Source of the DNA: Nitrospirales bacterium
Lineage (GTDB): Bacteria > Nitrospirota > Nitrospiria > Nitrospirales > UBA8639
Length of the DNA stretch: 64,000 nucleotides
NCBI GenBank assembly: GCA_029261355.1
Contig: JAJDBM010000017.1
Coordinates: 81,736 to 145,735, forward strand
Reading direction: 5' to 3'
Shown here: positions 1 through 8,698 of the stretch, piece by piece
How positions within the stretch are numbered: position 1 is the first letter of the stretch
Layout of the letters: each line of letters begins with the position of its first letter
The notes under the pieces: model-generated
What the model saw: the letters and a program-made list of their open reading frames with translations, nothing else
Databases searched by the model: none
What the model was told of the DNA's origin: nothing
Position numbers and translations under genes: made by a program

Positions 1-1
1 T

Positions 2-1129
2 GGGAATGTGACCATTCGAATCAATGGAGAAAAAGATATTCAGACACCAGTCGGAGGGAAACTCTTAGGCGCGTTGGCCGATGCGAAATTATTTGTCTCG
101 TCAGCCTGCGGCGGCGGTGGAACCTGCGCACAATGTAAGGTGAAGATTTTTGATGGAGGTGGATCAATTCTTCCTACGGAAACCTCTCATATTAATAAGC
201 GCGAAGCCTCAGAGGGTGACCGTCTTTCTTGTCAGGTGACGGTGAAACAAGACATGACGATACAGGTTCCAGAAGAAGTGTTTGGAGTGAAGAAATGGGA
301 ATGTACCGTTCGATCAAATGGGAATGTCGCGACATTCATTAAGGAACTCGTTCTTGAACTTCCCGAAGGTGAACATGTGAACTTTCGAGCTGGGGGCTAT
401 ATTCAAATTGAATGTCCAGCTTATGACGTAAAATATTCAGAATTTGATGTTGAAGAGGAATACCGAGAAGATTGGGATGGAGCCAACTTGTGGCGATATG
501 AGTCCCACGTTCCTGAACCCACGATGCGGGCCTATTCCATGGCGAACTATCCAGAAGAACAAGGGCTTATTATGCTCAATGTGCGCATTGCCCCCCCACC
601 TTTTGGTGCATCAGACTCTATTCCTCCAGGGATCATGTCTTCGTACATTTTTAACTTAAAGCCTGGTGATAAGGTCATGATCTCTGGACCGTTTGGTGAA
701 TTTTTTGCCAAAGAAACGGAGAACGAGATGGTTTTTATTGGCGGAGGTGCCGGAATGGCTCCCATGCGGTCCCATATTTTTGACCAGCTTCGACGGGTTC
801 ATTCGAAACGGAAAATGTCGTTTTGGTATGGCGCACGCAGTAAACGAGAAATTTTTTACCAGGATGATTTCGACCAACTTCAAACGGAAAACGAAAACTT
901 TCAATGGCATGTGGCGTTATCTGACCCCAAAGAAGAAGATCAATGGACTGGGTATACGGGGTTTATTCATCAAGTGTTGTATGAGCAGTATCTCAAAGGT
1001 CATCAAGCTCCCGAAGACTGCGAATATTATATGTGTGGGCCACCCGTCATGAATGCCGCTGTGATCAAGACGTTAGAAGATCTCGGTGTTGAGCGATCTC
1101 AAATTTTCCTCGATGATTTTGGAGGATAA
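2..1129 (+). CDS. nqrF: Na+-translocating NADH:quinone oxidoreductase subunit F (5' end outside window)
   Basis: Electron-input subunit of the sodium-pumping Na+-NQR: it oxidises NADH with FAD and passes electrons through a 2Fe-2S centre to NqrC/B. The reading frame is open to the window edge. The family is about 405 residues and 375 are present, so the N-terminal membrane anchor lies upstream; a GTG at 8 is not a credible start. Visible are the ferredoxin cluster ([10 protein letters not shown], then LSCQV), the FAD motif RAYSMANYP, the nucleotide motif [19 protein letters not shown] and the C-terminal LDDFGG, all close to Vibrio-type NqrF. It is followed at once by apbE and nqrM, so this is the tail of an nqr operon and implies use of a sodium gradient. 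Confidence 0.96.
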   Translation, partial: GNVTIRINGEKDIQTPVGGKLLGALADAKLFVSSACGGGGTCAQCKVKIFDGGGSILPTETSHINKREASEGDRLSCQVTVKQDMTIQVPEEVFGVKKWECTVRSNGNVATFIKELVLELPEGEHVNFRAGGYIQIECPAYDVKYSEFDVEEEYREDWDGANLWRYESHVPEPTMRAYSMANYPEEQGLIMLNVRIAPPPFGASDSIPPGIMSSYIFNLKPGDKVMISGPFGEFFAKETENEMVFIGGGAGMAPMRSHIFDQLRRVHSKRKMSFWYGARSKREIFYQDDFDQLQTENENFQWHVALSDPKEEDQWTGYTGFIHQVLYEQYLKGHQAPEDCEYYMCGPPVMNAAVIKTLEDLGVERSQIFLDDFGG

Positions 1130-1133
1130 TGTT

Positions 1134-2243
1134 GTGAGCCTTCAATCCCTGACGGCTCCTTCCAGAACACCTTTCGTTTACACATGGCATGGGATGACGG
1201 ATTATTTTTTCAGTACCCAACCGCGTATCCGTACAGGATTTCTCGCGATCGTCCTTCTTGGGTGTGCCTCATGTAGTTCCTCAGTTCAAGGGACGTCTCC
1301 TCTGCAGTTTTCTGGTCAGACCATGGGGACGACCTATGCGGTCACCATTGTTGAGCCTTCGTCAAGTATTTCCATAGAGACCACGCAATCACATGTTGAT
1401 CACATTCTTGCGCGTATCAATTCGAGTATGTCTACCTATCAACCCGATTCCGAGTTGTCTCGATTTAATCATGCAGGCACGACGAATTGGGTTCCTATTT
1501 CTTTGGACCTGTATTCGGTCATCAAGGAAGCTTTACGCGTCAGTCATATGACATCGGGGGCATTTGATGTGTCTGTTGGGCCGATTGTTGATCTGTGGGG
1601 ATTTGGTCCTGGGCTTCGACACAACACCATTCCTTCTGACGAGGCCATTCGTATGAGATTGGATTCGATTGGGTATACACATCTTCATCTGCAAGACAGT
1701 CCTCCTGCGATCCGAAAAGATTATCCGACATTGTCGGTCGATCTTTCAGCTATTGCCAAAGGATACGGCGTCGATCAAGTGGCAGAATACTTAGAGTCAC
1801 GTCAGATCATGAATTATTTAGTTGAAATTGGTGGGGAGCTTCGAGCTAATGGGCACAATGATCAGGGAATACCATGGAAAGTCGCGGTGGAACAGCCAAC
1901 TCCTATAACTCAGGCTATTCATCGGGTATTACATCTTGAAGGGCAGGGCATTGCCACTTCAGGAGACTATCGAAATTTTTTTGAACGCGAAGGCATTCGA
2001 TTCTCCCATACGATGAATCCGAAAACTGGCAAGCCTGTCACACATAATCTTTCTTCTGTCACCGTGGTAGCGGAGACAACCATGAAGGCCGATGCCTTGG
2101 CGACAGCGCTCCTTGTTCTAGGGCCGAAGGAGGGGTTGGCTTTGGCCCAACGAGAGCATGTGGCGTCACTATTTTTGACGATGGATGCCGATGGATTTCA
2201 TGAACAGGCGACAACCGATTTTGCTCAATATTCAGACTTATAG
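1134..2243 (+). CDS. apbE: FAD:protein FMN transferase ApbE, lipoprotein
   Basis: Attaches FMN covalently to threonines of NqrB and NqrC outside the cytoplasm. Family motifs are visible: MGTTYAVTI near the N-terminus, SAIAKGYGVDQ, and YLVEIGGELRANG. A lipobox (VLLGC) marks it as a lipoprotein. The chosen start is GTG 1134, which has GGAGG eight bases upstream and lies four bases past the nqrF stop; an ATG at 1194 would give a shorter, more typical 23-residue signal peptide but has a poor ribosome site. From GTG the protein is 369 residues. Its place between nqrF and nqrM supports Na+-NQR maturation as its job. Confidence 0.93.
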   Translation: MSLQSLTAPSRTPFVYTWHGMTDYFFSTQPRIRTGFLAIVLLGCASCSSSVQGTSPLQFSGQTMGTTYAVTIVEPSSSISIETTQSHVDHILARINSSMSTYQPDSELSRFNHAGTTNWVPISLDLYSVIKEALRVSHMTSGAFDVSVGPIVDLWGFGPGLRHNTIPSDEAIRMRLDSIGYTHLHLQDSPPAIRKDYPTLSVDLSAIAKGYGVDQVAEYLESRQIMNYLVEIGGELRANGHNDQGIPWKVAVEQPTPITQAIHRVLHLEGQGIATSGDYRNFFEREGIRFSHTMNPKTGKPVTHNLSSVTVVAETTMKADALATALLVLGPKEGLALAQREHVASLFLTMDADGFHEQATTDFAQYSDL

Positions 2244-2254
2244 GAATACGTAGC

Positions 2255-2563
2255 ATGATGATATTTGGTGTAGTCTTTGTGTTGATGGTCTTGGCTGTTG
2301 GGGGAATGGCAGTTGGAGTTCTAGCAGGACGGCGGAGTTTGCAAGGGAGTTGTGGTGGATTAAATACCATCCAAGGTCTTGATTGTATGGTCTGTCCGAC
2401 ACCATGTGAGACCGAAGAGGAAGCGGAGCTTCACTGTTTGCATGCGCAAAGCAAGGGACAGCCTGCGACACATGGTCATAGTGAATTGATTCAAGATTTG
2501 AGTCTTAATAAGAAAGTCTGCTCTTCCACCGCATCGGCCATAAAAGGTGTTCCATGCAACTGA
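2255..2563 (+). CDS. nqrM: Na+-NQR maturation protein NqrM (DUF539)
   Basis: Small membrane protein needed to install the NqrD/NqrE iron centre of Na+-NQR. A single N-terminal membrane helix (about residues 3-25) is followed by GRRSLQGSCGGLN and a run of cysteines (LDCMVCPTPC), the conserved NqrM pattern. At 102 residues it is somewhat longer than many NqrM, with an extra Cys/His-containing tail (ELHCLHAQ, KVCSST, VPCN). It lies 11 bases after apbE and its 3' end overlaps the next gene by ten bases, so nqrF-apbE-nqrM-CBS looks like one transcript. Confidence 0.88.
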   Translation: MMIFGVVFVLMVLAVGGMAVGVLAGRRSLQGSCGGLNTIQGLDCMVCPTPCETEEEAELHCLHAQSKGQPATHGHSELIQDLSLNKKVCSSTASAIKGVPCN

Positions 2564-2967
2564 ATGCATTTCTCCTCAAAGATTTTATGAAAACGAATCC
2601 GGTGACGTTTACCCCAGACATGGATATTCATAATGCCATGAAAGTGTTGGTTGAGAATTGGCTTTCAGGGGCTGCCGTGATTGATCTACGAGGGAATTTG
2701 GTGGGATTGCTTTCTGAAAGTGACTGTTTACGCGTTGGGTTGAGCGCGGCCTATCATGACGAATGGGGCGGGACAGTAGGGGACTATATGACGAAAGAGG
2801 TGAAGACGGTGGATGTCGATGCCAGTATTATTGAAATTGCCGAACTATTTACAAAAACGTCGTTTCGGCGGTTTCCCGTATTGCAAGACAACCGATTAGT
2901 CGGACAGATCAGTCGGCGAGATGTGATGAAGGGGTTTGTCAAACTCCATCAACAAGGTGTGTGGTAA
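2554..2967 (+). CDS. CBS-domain pair protein
   Basis: A 137-residue soluble protein made of two CBS motifs (about residues 8-60 and 78-133; typical stretches are NPVTFTPDMDIHNAMKVLVE and RRFPVLQDNRLVGQISRRDV). CBS pairs bind adenosine nucleotides and usually act as energy-sensing regulators. No catalytic domain is attached. It overlaps nqrM by ten bases, so it may be co-expressed with Na+-NQR, but nothing in the sequence shows a direct partner. Confidence 0.85.
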   Translation: MQLNAFLLKDFMKTNPVTFTPDMDIHNAMKVLVENWLSGAAVIDLRGNLVGLLSESDCLRVGLSAAYHDEWGGTVGDYMTKEVKTVDVDASIIEIAELFTKTSFRRFPVLQDNRLVGQISRRDVMKGFVKLHQQGVW

Positions 2968-3347
2968 TGTCTTTCTACTTCCCTCAAATTTCTAGTTAAG
3001 ATCTTCTCTATTCTTAGTGACTCATTGAGCTGTCTTTTCATCCATTTTCGTTGGCGACAGAATTTGGGATGTTAGTCTTTGAGTTCCTTCCATAATCGTA
3101 AATTCTACGCTTAAAGTTGGAATTCCAACCGAAGATTTGGTGAAGGTTGGCGGGTATTTGAAGTCGCACTTACTTGGAGCCACGTGCTCCCACTAGGAGG
3201 CCAGCCCTTTCATAACACCGCTTCGCTCCGATTACCACAGGAAAGGGGTATTCCCCTTTCAAAAACCCTTGTTCAATTCCCATTTTTGAAATGGATCTAT
3301 TCGACGTAGAAGGTGGTTTTCCGTGAGTTTTAGAATGTGCGATATGC
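2968..3347. other. Intergenic stretch with two perfect palindromes
   Basis: No convincing gene. A 14-base palindrome GTTGGAATTCCAAC lies at 3116-3129. A perfect 8-bp hairpin GAAAGGGG-TATT-CCCCTTTC lies at 3241-3260, about 90 bases beyond the 3' end of the minus-strand tRNA. The hairpin is not followed by a T-run on either strand in the sense needed for a classical terminator. Confidence 0.5.
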
Positions 3348-3437
3348 TGGCGGAGAGGGTGGGATTTGAACCCACGGTCCCTTTCGAGACAACGGTTTTC
3401 GAGACCGTCCTGATCGACCGGACTCCAGCACCTCTCC
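3348..3437 (-). tRNA. tRNA-Ser (anticodon CGA)
   Basis: The reverse strand folds as a class II tRNA. The acceptor stem GGAGAGG pairs with CCTCTCC, followed by G and an encoded CCA. The anticodon stem ACGGT/ACCGT encloses the loop CTCGAAA, giving anticodon CGA (reads UCG). A long variable arm typical of tRNA-Ser and a T-arm GTGGG-TTCAAAT-CCCAC are present. Total length is 90 nt including CCA. Confidence 0.95.
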
Positions 3438-3573
3438 GTAGAGCAGATTTCTGTTAGGTCAGTATGTCGTTGAGAATGTATTAGGAATAGAAGGAATATT
3501 GGCAGTTGTGCAATATGAGAAATTCATTTCATGCGATACTACCCTATCGTAGTGGGTATGTGCAAAATTTGGC

Positions 3574-3903
3574 TTAATACCGATAGACAGCGACCGATGG
3601 ACAGCCACGTGACATGCCTCTGGTGATGGTATGTGTGTGGTTGACGGTGACTGATTTTTGACAGGTAAAGGGATTCCCAGATTGAGTGATTTCCGAATGA
3701 ATCCATGTGTGGATCGTTTCTCCATTCTCAAACCTATTCGTGACATCGGGCTTGCCCCAGTCTTTAATGACCTCTGATTCAGTTTTGCCTACCCACGACT
3801 GCATGAATCGATCGTAGCTGATACATCCACCCAGGCTACAGGTGATGAATATGATAATGACGGTTCGGTATGGTGTTGTTTTGAAGCTGTGCCACGTACT
3901 CAT
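3574..3903 (-). CDS. Small putative lipoprotein
   Basis: A 109-residue exported protein with a hydrophobic signal ending in a lipobox (SLGGC). The mature part contains WVGKTESEVIKDWGKPD, which resembles the short helix-turn segment of SmpA/BamE-like or related small envelope lipoproteins, but I do not recognise a named family. The ATG at 3903 is preceded by GAGAGGGACGAG, a plausible ribosome site, and lies 20 bases after tadA, so the two are probably co-transcribed. A longer in-frame start at 3999 inside tadA would bury the signal peptide and was not used. Confidence 0.65.
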   Translation of the reverse strand: MSTWHSFKTTPYRTVIIIFITCSLGGCISYDRFMQSWVGKTESEVIKDWGKPDVTNRFENGETIHTWIHSEITQSGNPFTCQKSVTVNHTHTITRGMSRGCPSVAVYRY

Positions 3904-3922
3904 GCTCGTCCCTCTCTCATGC

Positions 3923-4420
3923 TTAAGGTTCTGATGAGTCTGTCCCATCATTGTCTCGTAGTTTTTGGAAAAATGCTTGCAAAATGTCTCGGCATTCATC
4001 AGCTAACACTCCCCCCTGTACTTCGACTAAATGGTTGAAATGTGGCTCGGCCAAAAAGTCGCACAGGGTGCCGTAGGCTCGGCTCTTGGGGTCAGATGTC
4101 CCAAAGACAACTCGACCCATTCTGGCTTGAACGATCGCACCCGCGCACATTGCACAGGGCTCCAGAGTCACGTACAACGTCATGGTATTCAGCCGCCAGG
4201 TGCCTAATTTAGATGAGGCCAATCTAATGGCGGTCATCTCGGCATGCGCCGTTGGGTCCTGAGCAATTTCTCGTGTGTTATGGCCAACACTCAAGACTTG
4301 GCCGTCTTTTACAATAACGGCACCAACAGGTACCTCGCCGAGACTAAAGGCTTCCTTGGCTTGCCCTAAGGCGAGCTGCATGAAATGTTCATCTTGCGAT
4401 GAGCTGTGAGACTGTTCCAT
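3923..4420 (-). CDS. tadA: tRNA-specific adenosine deaminase TadA
   Basis: Zinc enzyme that deaminates wobble A34 to inosine in tRNA-Arg(ACG). The deaminase signature is intact: HAEMTAIR carries the zinc His and catalytic Glu, and TLEPCAMCAGAI carries the two zinc cysteines. Length (165 residues) is normal. The start ATG has AGAGGAC upstream. It heads a minus-strand pair with the small lipoprotein. Confidence 0.93.
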   Translation of the reverse strand: MEQSHSSSQDEHFMQLALGQAKEAFSLGEVPVGAVIVKDGQVLSVGHNTREIAQDPTAHAEMTAIRLASSKLGTWRLNTMTLYVTLEPCAMCAGAIVQARMGRVVFGTSDPKSRAYGTLCDFLAEPHFNHLVEVQGGVLADECRDILQAFFQKLRDNDGTDSSEP

Positions 4421-4615
4421 GGTTGTGTCCTCTGAGATTTCTCTCAGGCATGGATTGACCGTCTCATCTCAACAAGAAGAAGCCAAAAACAGGTGCTTCC
4501 TTCTTTTCGGATAAAAACGGCCAAAAGTAAAACTTTGAAGGTATTTTGGATAGAGAGAGGAAAATGGTACCATGGACTTTCGAGCCTTGCATAGAATTGT
4601 CTTGTCCAAGCCTTC

Positions 4616-5281
4616 GTGAATGTGAGAAAAATTCCTCGAAAATCAGTCCCAGTGCCGGTTGATGATCTGCAAGATATGTGGAAAGACGTTGCGCGGCAAT
4701 ATTTCGAAAACCAACTGCCTCCCATCATCATCGAATGGAGTTTTCGTCTGAAAGCCTCAACTGGGGTGTTTGTCAGCCAAGTTGGACCACGGAGTCGGCT
4801 TGTGAGTCAAGAGGAGCGGCATGGTGCGGCTCGACGAATTCGACTGTCAGCGCCTCTGTTAGCTGGTCAGTCCGAAGCAGAAATTGTTGGGACGCTGGCA
4901 CATGAAATGATTCATCAATGGCAATATGATATTAAAAAGCGATTTCCAAACCATGGACAGGATTTCCATGAAATTATGGATCGAATGAACCTGGGAGGTT
5001 TGAGGATTACGGTCCGCCATTCCTTGAAACAACAGGTGGAACAATTCAGCAAGTATTTATGGCGCTGTTTGGGTTGTGGTAACTCATATCGACGACAACG
5101 GCGAACTATTTCCTCAAGGCGTCATCGGTGCGGGAAATGTCAGGGGAAGTTAGCGGAAATTTTACTGACGCAGTCTGAAGTGAGTCAACCAGAATTATTA
5201 GTCGCGCACCCTTCTGACTTTCAGTCTCGGCAACAGATACCAGATGATTGGAACCCTCAACAGTTGGGTTTCGAGTATTAA
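4616..5281 (+). CDS. SprT-like zinc metalloprotease domain protein
   Basis: Cytoplasmic SprT/SPRTN-type protein of 221 residues. It has a gluzincin motif HEMIHQWQ (HExxH) with a downstream HGQDFHEIM segment supplying a further metal ligand, then a C-terminal zinc ribbon (CLGCGN ... HRCGKC). SPRTN-like proteins act on DNA-protein crosslinks; whether this one does is inferred. The start is uncertain: GTG 4616 is given, but there is no strong ribosome site and an in-frame TTG lies at 4598. Confidence 0.8.
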   Translation: MNVRKIPRKSVPVPVDDLQDMWKDVARQYFENQLPPIIIEWSFRLKASTGVFVSQVGPRSRLVSQEERHGAARRIRLSAPLLAGQSEAEIVGTLAHEMIHQWQYDIKKRFPNHGQDFHEIMDRMNLGGLRITVRHSLKQQVEQFSKYLWRCLGCGNSYRRQRRTISSRRHRCGKCQGKLAEILLTQSEVSQPELLVAHPSDFQSRQQIPDDWNPQQLGFEY

Positions 5282-5329
5282 CCGCTTCTGACACAATAAG
5301 ATGGGGTACGCCTGGCTTGATGTATTGGA

Positions 5330-6088
5330 TTATTGTGGGAGCTGCCTGAGCCGCAGTTGATCCTCTTCGTACTGTGGAAGAGAATACTGCTGATCGATTT
5401 TGAGCACTTGTTCGAGGCATCGACGTGCTGAGATCATGTCTTCTCTTTCCTCGTAGACATAGGCGAGGAGACGAAGTGCGCCGGCCTCTCCAGGTTTATT
5501 GGCCAGTTTAATAAAATGTTCAGTGGCATTATTTAGGCATGCTTCAGCTTTGCCTGATTGTTTCTGATAATAATAGGCTTTTCCAAGTTGGCCATATGTT
5601 GCCGCGAGACCGTCTTCATTCCCCACTGTCCGATGGAAGTCTAGCGCTAACTGAAAGTGACTCAGAGCTTGCTCTGATTGGTCAATCAACAGTTCTTGAA
5701 GTGCGAGATTGTTATACAGAATGCCTAAGGCTCGTTCATCTTCGAGAGGAGTGAGAAGGTCAATGGCTTCGAAATAATATGCCATGGCTTTTTGGGGTTG
5801 CTTTGTGTCAGCTTTGAGGTTTCCTAGATTCACCAATGTTGCCCCAATCGCATGAGGTGCTTGGCGAGATCGTTGGATGTCGAGAATTTCTTGGTACAGG
5901 GTCTCAGCGTCAGAATAGTCTTCGAGTAATGCATGGACATTGCCTAAATTTCCAAGCGCATGGGTTAATTCTTCTGGCGATCCATTTAGCCGGGTTTCCT
6001 TAAGAGCTTGTTGATACCAATCTCGTGCTTTGGTGAGATTGCCGCGATGAAGATAAACTTCACCACGTCGTGCCGCATTGCTAGACAT
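5330..6088 (-). CDS. Tetratricopeptide-repeat protein
   Basis: A 252-residue protein made almost wholly of TPR units of about 34-40 residues (for example GNLTKARDWYQQALKETR, ALGNLGNVHALLEDYSDAET, ATYGQLGKAYYYQKQSGKAE). There is no signal peptide, membrane helix or catalytic domain. TPR arrays are protein-binding scaffolds and the partner is not evident. The ATG at 6088 has GTAAGGC upstream. Confidence 0.82.
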   Translation of the reverse strand: MSSNAARRGEVYLHRGNLTKARDWYQQALKETRLNGSPEELTHALGNLGNVHALLEDYSDAETLYQEILDIQRSRQAPHAIGATLVNLGNLKADTKQPQKAMAYYFEAIDLLTPLEDERALGILYNNLALQELLIDQSEQALSHFQLALDFHRTVGNEDGLAATYGQLGKAYYYQKQSGKAEACLNNATEHFIKLANKPGEAGALRLLAYVYEEREDMISARRCLEQVLKIDQQYSLPQYEEDQLRLRQLPQ

Positions 6089-6203
6089 TCACAAGCCTTA
6101 CATGGACCACGTTGGGATCAAATAATGTGCTATGGTGGCACGGATCATGTGGTGAGCACCTCGGTTTTAAACTGTGAGAAGGGGGCTTGCCCAGGGATTG
6201 TCG

Positions 6204-6356
6204 TTAGCGGCGGAAGGAGTCTTTCCCTTTCACCACTTCTTGAAGCAGTTGATCTGCAAGTTTGGCGGCTTTTCTATGACGCCACCATTTAATGCCCATA
6301 AAGTAGATGCCTATGGCCAGGAGAGTCACAATCAATAATCCTGAGAAGTCGTTCAT
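6204..6356 (-). CDS. Predicted 50-residue single-pass membrane protein
   Basis: A short frame reads M-N-D-F-S, then a hydrophobic helix (GLLIVTLLAIGIYFMGIKWW), then a basic/amphipathic tail (RHRKAAKLADQLLQEVVKGK) and a stop. The helix-plus-charged-tail design is typical of small inner-membrane proteins. No good Shine-Dalgarno sequence precedes the ATG, so the call rests on composition and on the lack of any competing gene. Confidence 0.5.
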   Translation of the reverse strand: MNDFSGLLIVTLLAIGIYFMGIKWWRHRKAAKLADQLLQEVVKGKDSFRR

Positions 6357-6381
6357 GGTGATAAACCGAACGTTAGAATGC

Positions 6382-6488
6382 TAGGTGTTCTAGGTCACGA
6401 TAGTTGAATAATTTACTGTACGTGATGCCTTATCTGCATTGATAATATTGGTCCTGCAAGACAAACGTTATAATCATAGGTGTTCTAG
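6382..6488. repeat. Two exact copies of a 12-base direct repeat upstream of the exchanger gene
   Basis: TAGGTGTTCTAG occurs at 6382-6393 and again at 6477-6488, start to start 95 bases apart, in the space between the divergent small membrane protein and the CaCA exchanger. The placement suggests a pair of protein-binding sites, but no regulator is known. Confidence 0.4.
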
Positions 6489-6624
6489 TCTAGTAGATGA
6501 AATTACATTCTCGCAAGGTTTCACTATGAGTCAACTAAGACTTTTTTGAACATCTGATAGGTCTTTTTAAGAGTCATAGACCTTGTCCTGAGTGTGTTAA
6601 TACGTAGGATGCATTACGTGTAGT

Positions 6625-7632
6625 ATGGAAATTTTTATTCTTTGTCTTTCGTTAGTTGTGATTCTTATTGGAGCTGAAGTTTTTACCAATGCCCTAGAGC
6701 ATTTTGGAGAACGACTTGGATTGTCCGAAGGCGTTACGGGTTCGGTCTTTGCCGCGATAGGGACCGCATTGCCTGAAACAATGGTTCCAATTTTTGCCAT
6801 TTTGTCGACTGCCGGGTCTATGGAAGTACGGCATGAAGTGGGGATCGGGGCCATTTTGGGTGCGCCTCTCATGCTGTCGACCTTGGCCTTTATTCTCATG
6901 GCAGGCTTTGCCGCCCAAAAACGTGGGTGGAACGGTGCGCTTCGTCCTGAAATGAAAGGACTGAGACGTGATTTAACGTGGTTCAATGGTGTGTTTGCAC
7001 TTGGAGTCATCGCAGCTTTCGTGCCGCAAGAAATGTCCAATGTACGTGGGGGGATTTGCATCTTATTGGTGATGGCATATGGGCTGTATTTATTTATTAC
7101 GATCCGTGCTTCAGCCAGTTTGGTTGAAGATGGTCATGGTACTGAGGCAGATCATCCATTATTTCTCACAAAAATTGGACTCCCCACACACTTGGCTGTC
7201 ATTCTCTCTCAATTGGGATTCGGTTTTATTCTCATAATGCTAGGCGCTAAAGGGTTTGTATATGGAGTGGAGCATTTAGCACCGATGCTTGGAATCTCAG
7301 CCCTCGCCTTATCTTTATTAGTCATTCCGCTGGCAACCGAGATGCCAGAAAAAGTCAATAGTATTATTTGGATTCGACGGGGTCGTGATACATTGGCCTT
7401 TGGAAATATTACCGGTGCCATGGTGTTTCAAGGGAGCTTGCTACCCGCGTTGGGAATACTGATTACTCCGTGGACTCCACAACCTGGAGTGATGATTGGT
7501 ATGGCCATCACGCTAGTCGCTGCTACCTATCTTTCGTTTGTAGCACGGTCTGGGAATATCACGCCGCTCCATTTACTCGTCAACGGCGTCTGCTATGTGC
7601 TGTTTGTGGTTGCGATATTAGTTGGAGCATGA
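6625..7632 (+). CDS. CaCA-family cation exchanger
   Basis: Integral membrane antiporter of the calcium/cation family (335 residues, about 10 helices in two homologous halves). The two alpha repeats carry the acidic motifs that bind the ion: GTALPETMVP in the first half and IPLATEMPEKVN in the second. The exchanged ions (Na+ or H+ against Ca2+ or another cation) cannot be told from sequence. The stop overlaps the next start (ATGA at 7629), implying co-translation with the dehydrogenase. Confidence 0.85.
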   Translation: MEIFILCLSLVVILIGAEVFTNALEHFGERLGLSEGVTGSVFAAIGTALPETMVPIFAILSTAGSMEVRHEVGIGAILGAPLMLSTLAFILMAGFAAQKRGWNGALRPEMKGLRRDLTWFNGVFALGVIAAFVPQEMSNVRGGICILLVMAYGLYLFITIRASASLVEDGHGTEADHPLFLTKIGLPTHLAVILSQLGFGFILIMLGAKGFVYGVEHLAPMLGISALALSLLVIPLATEMPEKVNSIIWIRRGRDTLAFGNITGAMVFQGSLLPALGILITPWTPQPGVMIGMAITLVAATYLSFVARSGNITPLHLLVNGVCYVLFVVAILVGA

Positions 7633-8639
7633 TTTGGATGCCGAAGCCTTCCGCCTTATTGACAAGAGCGATTCCAGGCCCAGGCATTGAGTTATTACAG
7701 CAAAAATGTGATCTCATCATATGGGATAAAGATTCCGTCGCCTCTCGCGATTGGCTGCTTGAGCATATTGCTCATGCTGACGGTATCCTGTGTCTTTTAA
7801 CTGATTCTATTGATACCGTGGTCCTGGATGCTGGAAAATCGCTTCGCGTCGTCAGTACGATGGCGGTCGGATATGACAATATTCATGTGACCGAATGTAC
7901 GAGACGGGGCATTCCTGTCAGACATACTCCAGGTGTTTTGACAGAAACGACCGCAGACTTTGCATTTGCTTTGTTGATGACAGCGGCTCGGAGAATTGTG
8001 GAAGGCGACAGCTACGTTAAGCAGGGACATTGGCAGAGCTGGAGCCCTACCGTCTTGCTTGGACATGATTTACATGGAGGCACATTGGGAATTGTTGGAC
8101 TCGGCCGTATCGGACAAGCCGTCGCCAAGAGAGCCCAAGGATTTGGAATGAGAATCCTTGCTTGCCGATCACCGTCCCAGTCACATGGTAAGAACGAAAA
8201 TGGTCCAGGTATTGAGCATGTTGATTTTTCTACTCTATTGGCTGAGTCTGATTTTGTGAGTCTTCATGTTCCCCTCACGAAGGAGACCCGGCACTTAGTA
8301 GGCCACGCAGAACTACGCAGTATGAAACACACGGCGATGTTGATTAATACGGCAAGAGGCCCAGTGGTTGACTCTCAGGCGCTGTATCATGCACTTTCTC
8401 ATGGTGAAATAGCTTATGCTGCGTTAGATGTGACTGACCCAGAACCGCTTCCCAGCGATGATCCTCTCCTGTCCTTATCAAACTGTGTGATTGTCCCGCA
8501 TATTGCGAGTGCCTCAATTGCGACGCGGGGAAAGATGGCCGTGGTGGCTGTAGAGAATCTCTTCGCAGGCCTTGCTGGAGCGCGATTGCCGTATTGTGCC
8601 AATCCTGAAGTGTATCAGCCTCAACCTGACCTCATTTAG
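7629..8639 (+). CDS. D-2-hydroxyacid dehydrogenase (glyoxylate/hydroxypyruvate reductase type)
   Basis: NAD(P)-dependent oxidoreductase of 336 residues. The Rossmann motif is GIVGLGRIGQAVA; the catalytic set is visible as the INTARG arginine, the DVTDPEPLP glutamate and the VPHIAS histidine. It resembles GhrB/GRHPR-type reductases of glyoxylate or hydroxypyruvate, though the exact 2-oxoacid is not determined. The ATG at 7629 overlaps the exchanger stop; a second in-frame ATG lies at 7638. Confidence 0.88.
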   Translation: MIWMPKPSALLTRAIPGPGIELLQQKCDLIIWDKDSVASRDWLLEHIAHADGILCLLTDSIDTVVLDAGKSLRVVSTMAVGYDNIHVTECTRRGIPVRHTPGVLTETTADFAFALLMTAARRIVEGDSYVKQGHWQSWSPTVLLGHDLHGGTLGIVGLGRIGQAVAKRAQGFGMRILACRSPSQSHGKNENGPGIEHVDFSTLLAESDFVSLHVPLTKETRHLVGHAELRSMKHTAMLINTARGPVVDSQALYHALSHGEIAYAALDVTDPEPLPSDDPLLSLSNCVIVPHIASASIATRGKMAVVAVENLFAGLAGARLPYCANPEVYQPQPDLI

Positions 8640-8698
8640 AGTCGGGATATGAATTTGGAAAATGGTTTCTGCTCACTTGATAGGAAAAGGAGTCAATC

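Noticed and set aside
3241-3260. Hairpin as a terminator for tRNA-Ser
   Set aside because: It is about 90 bases past the tRNA and has no T-run in the right place.
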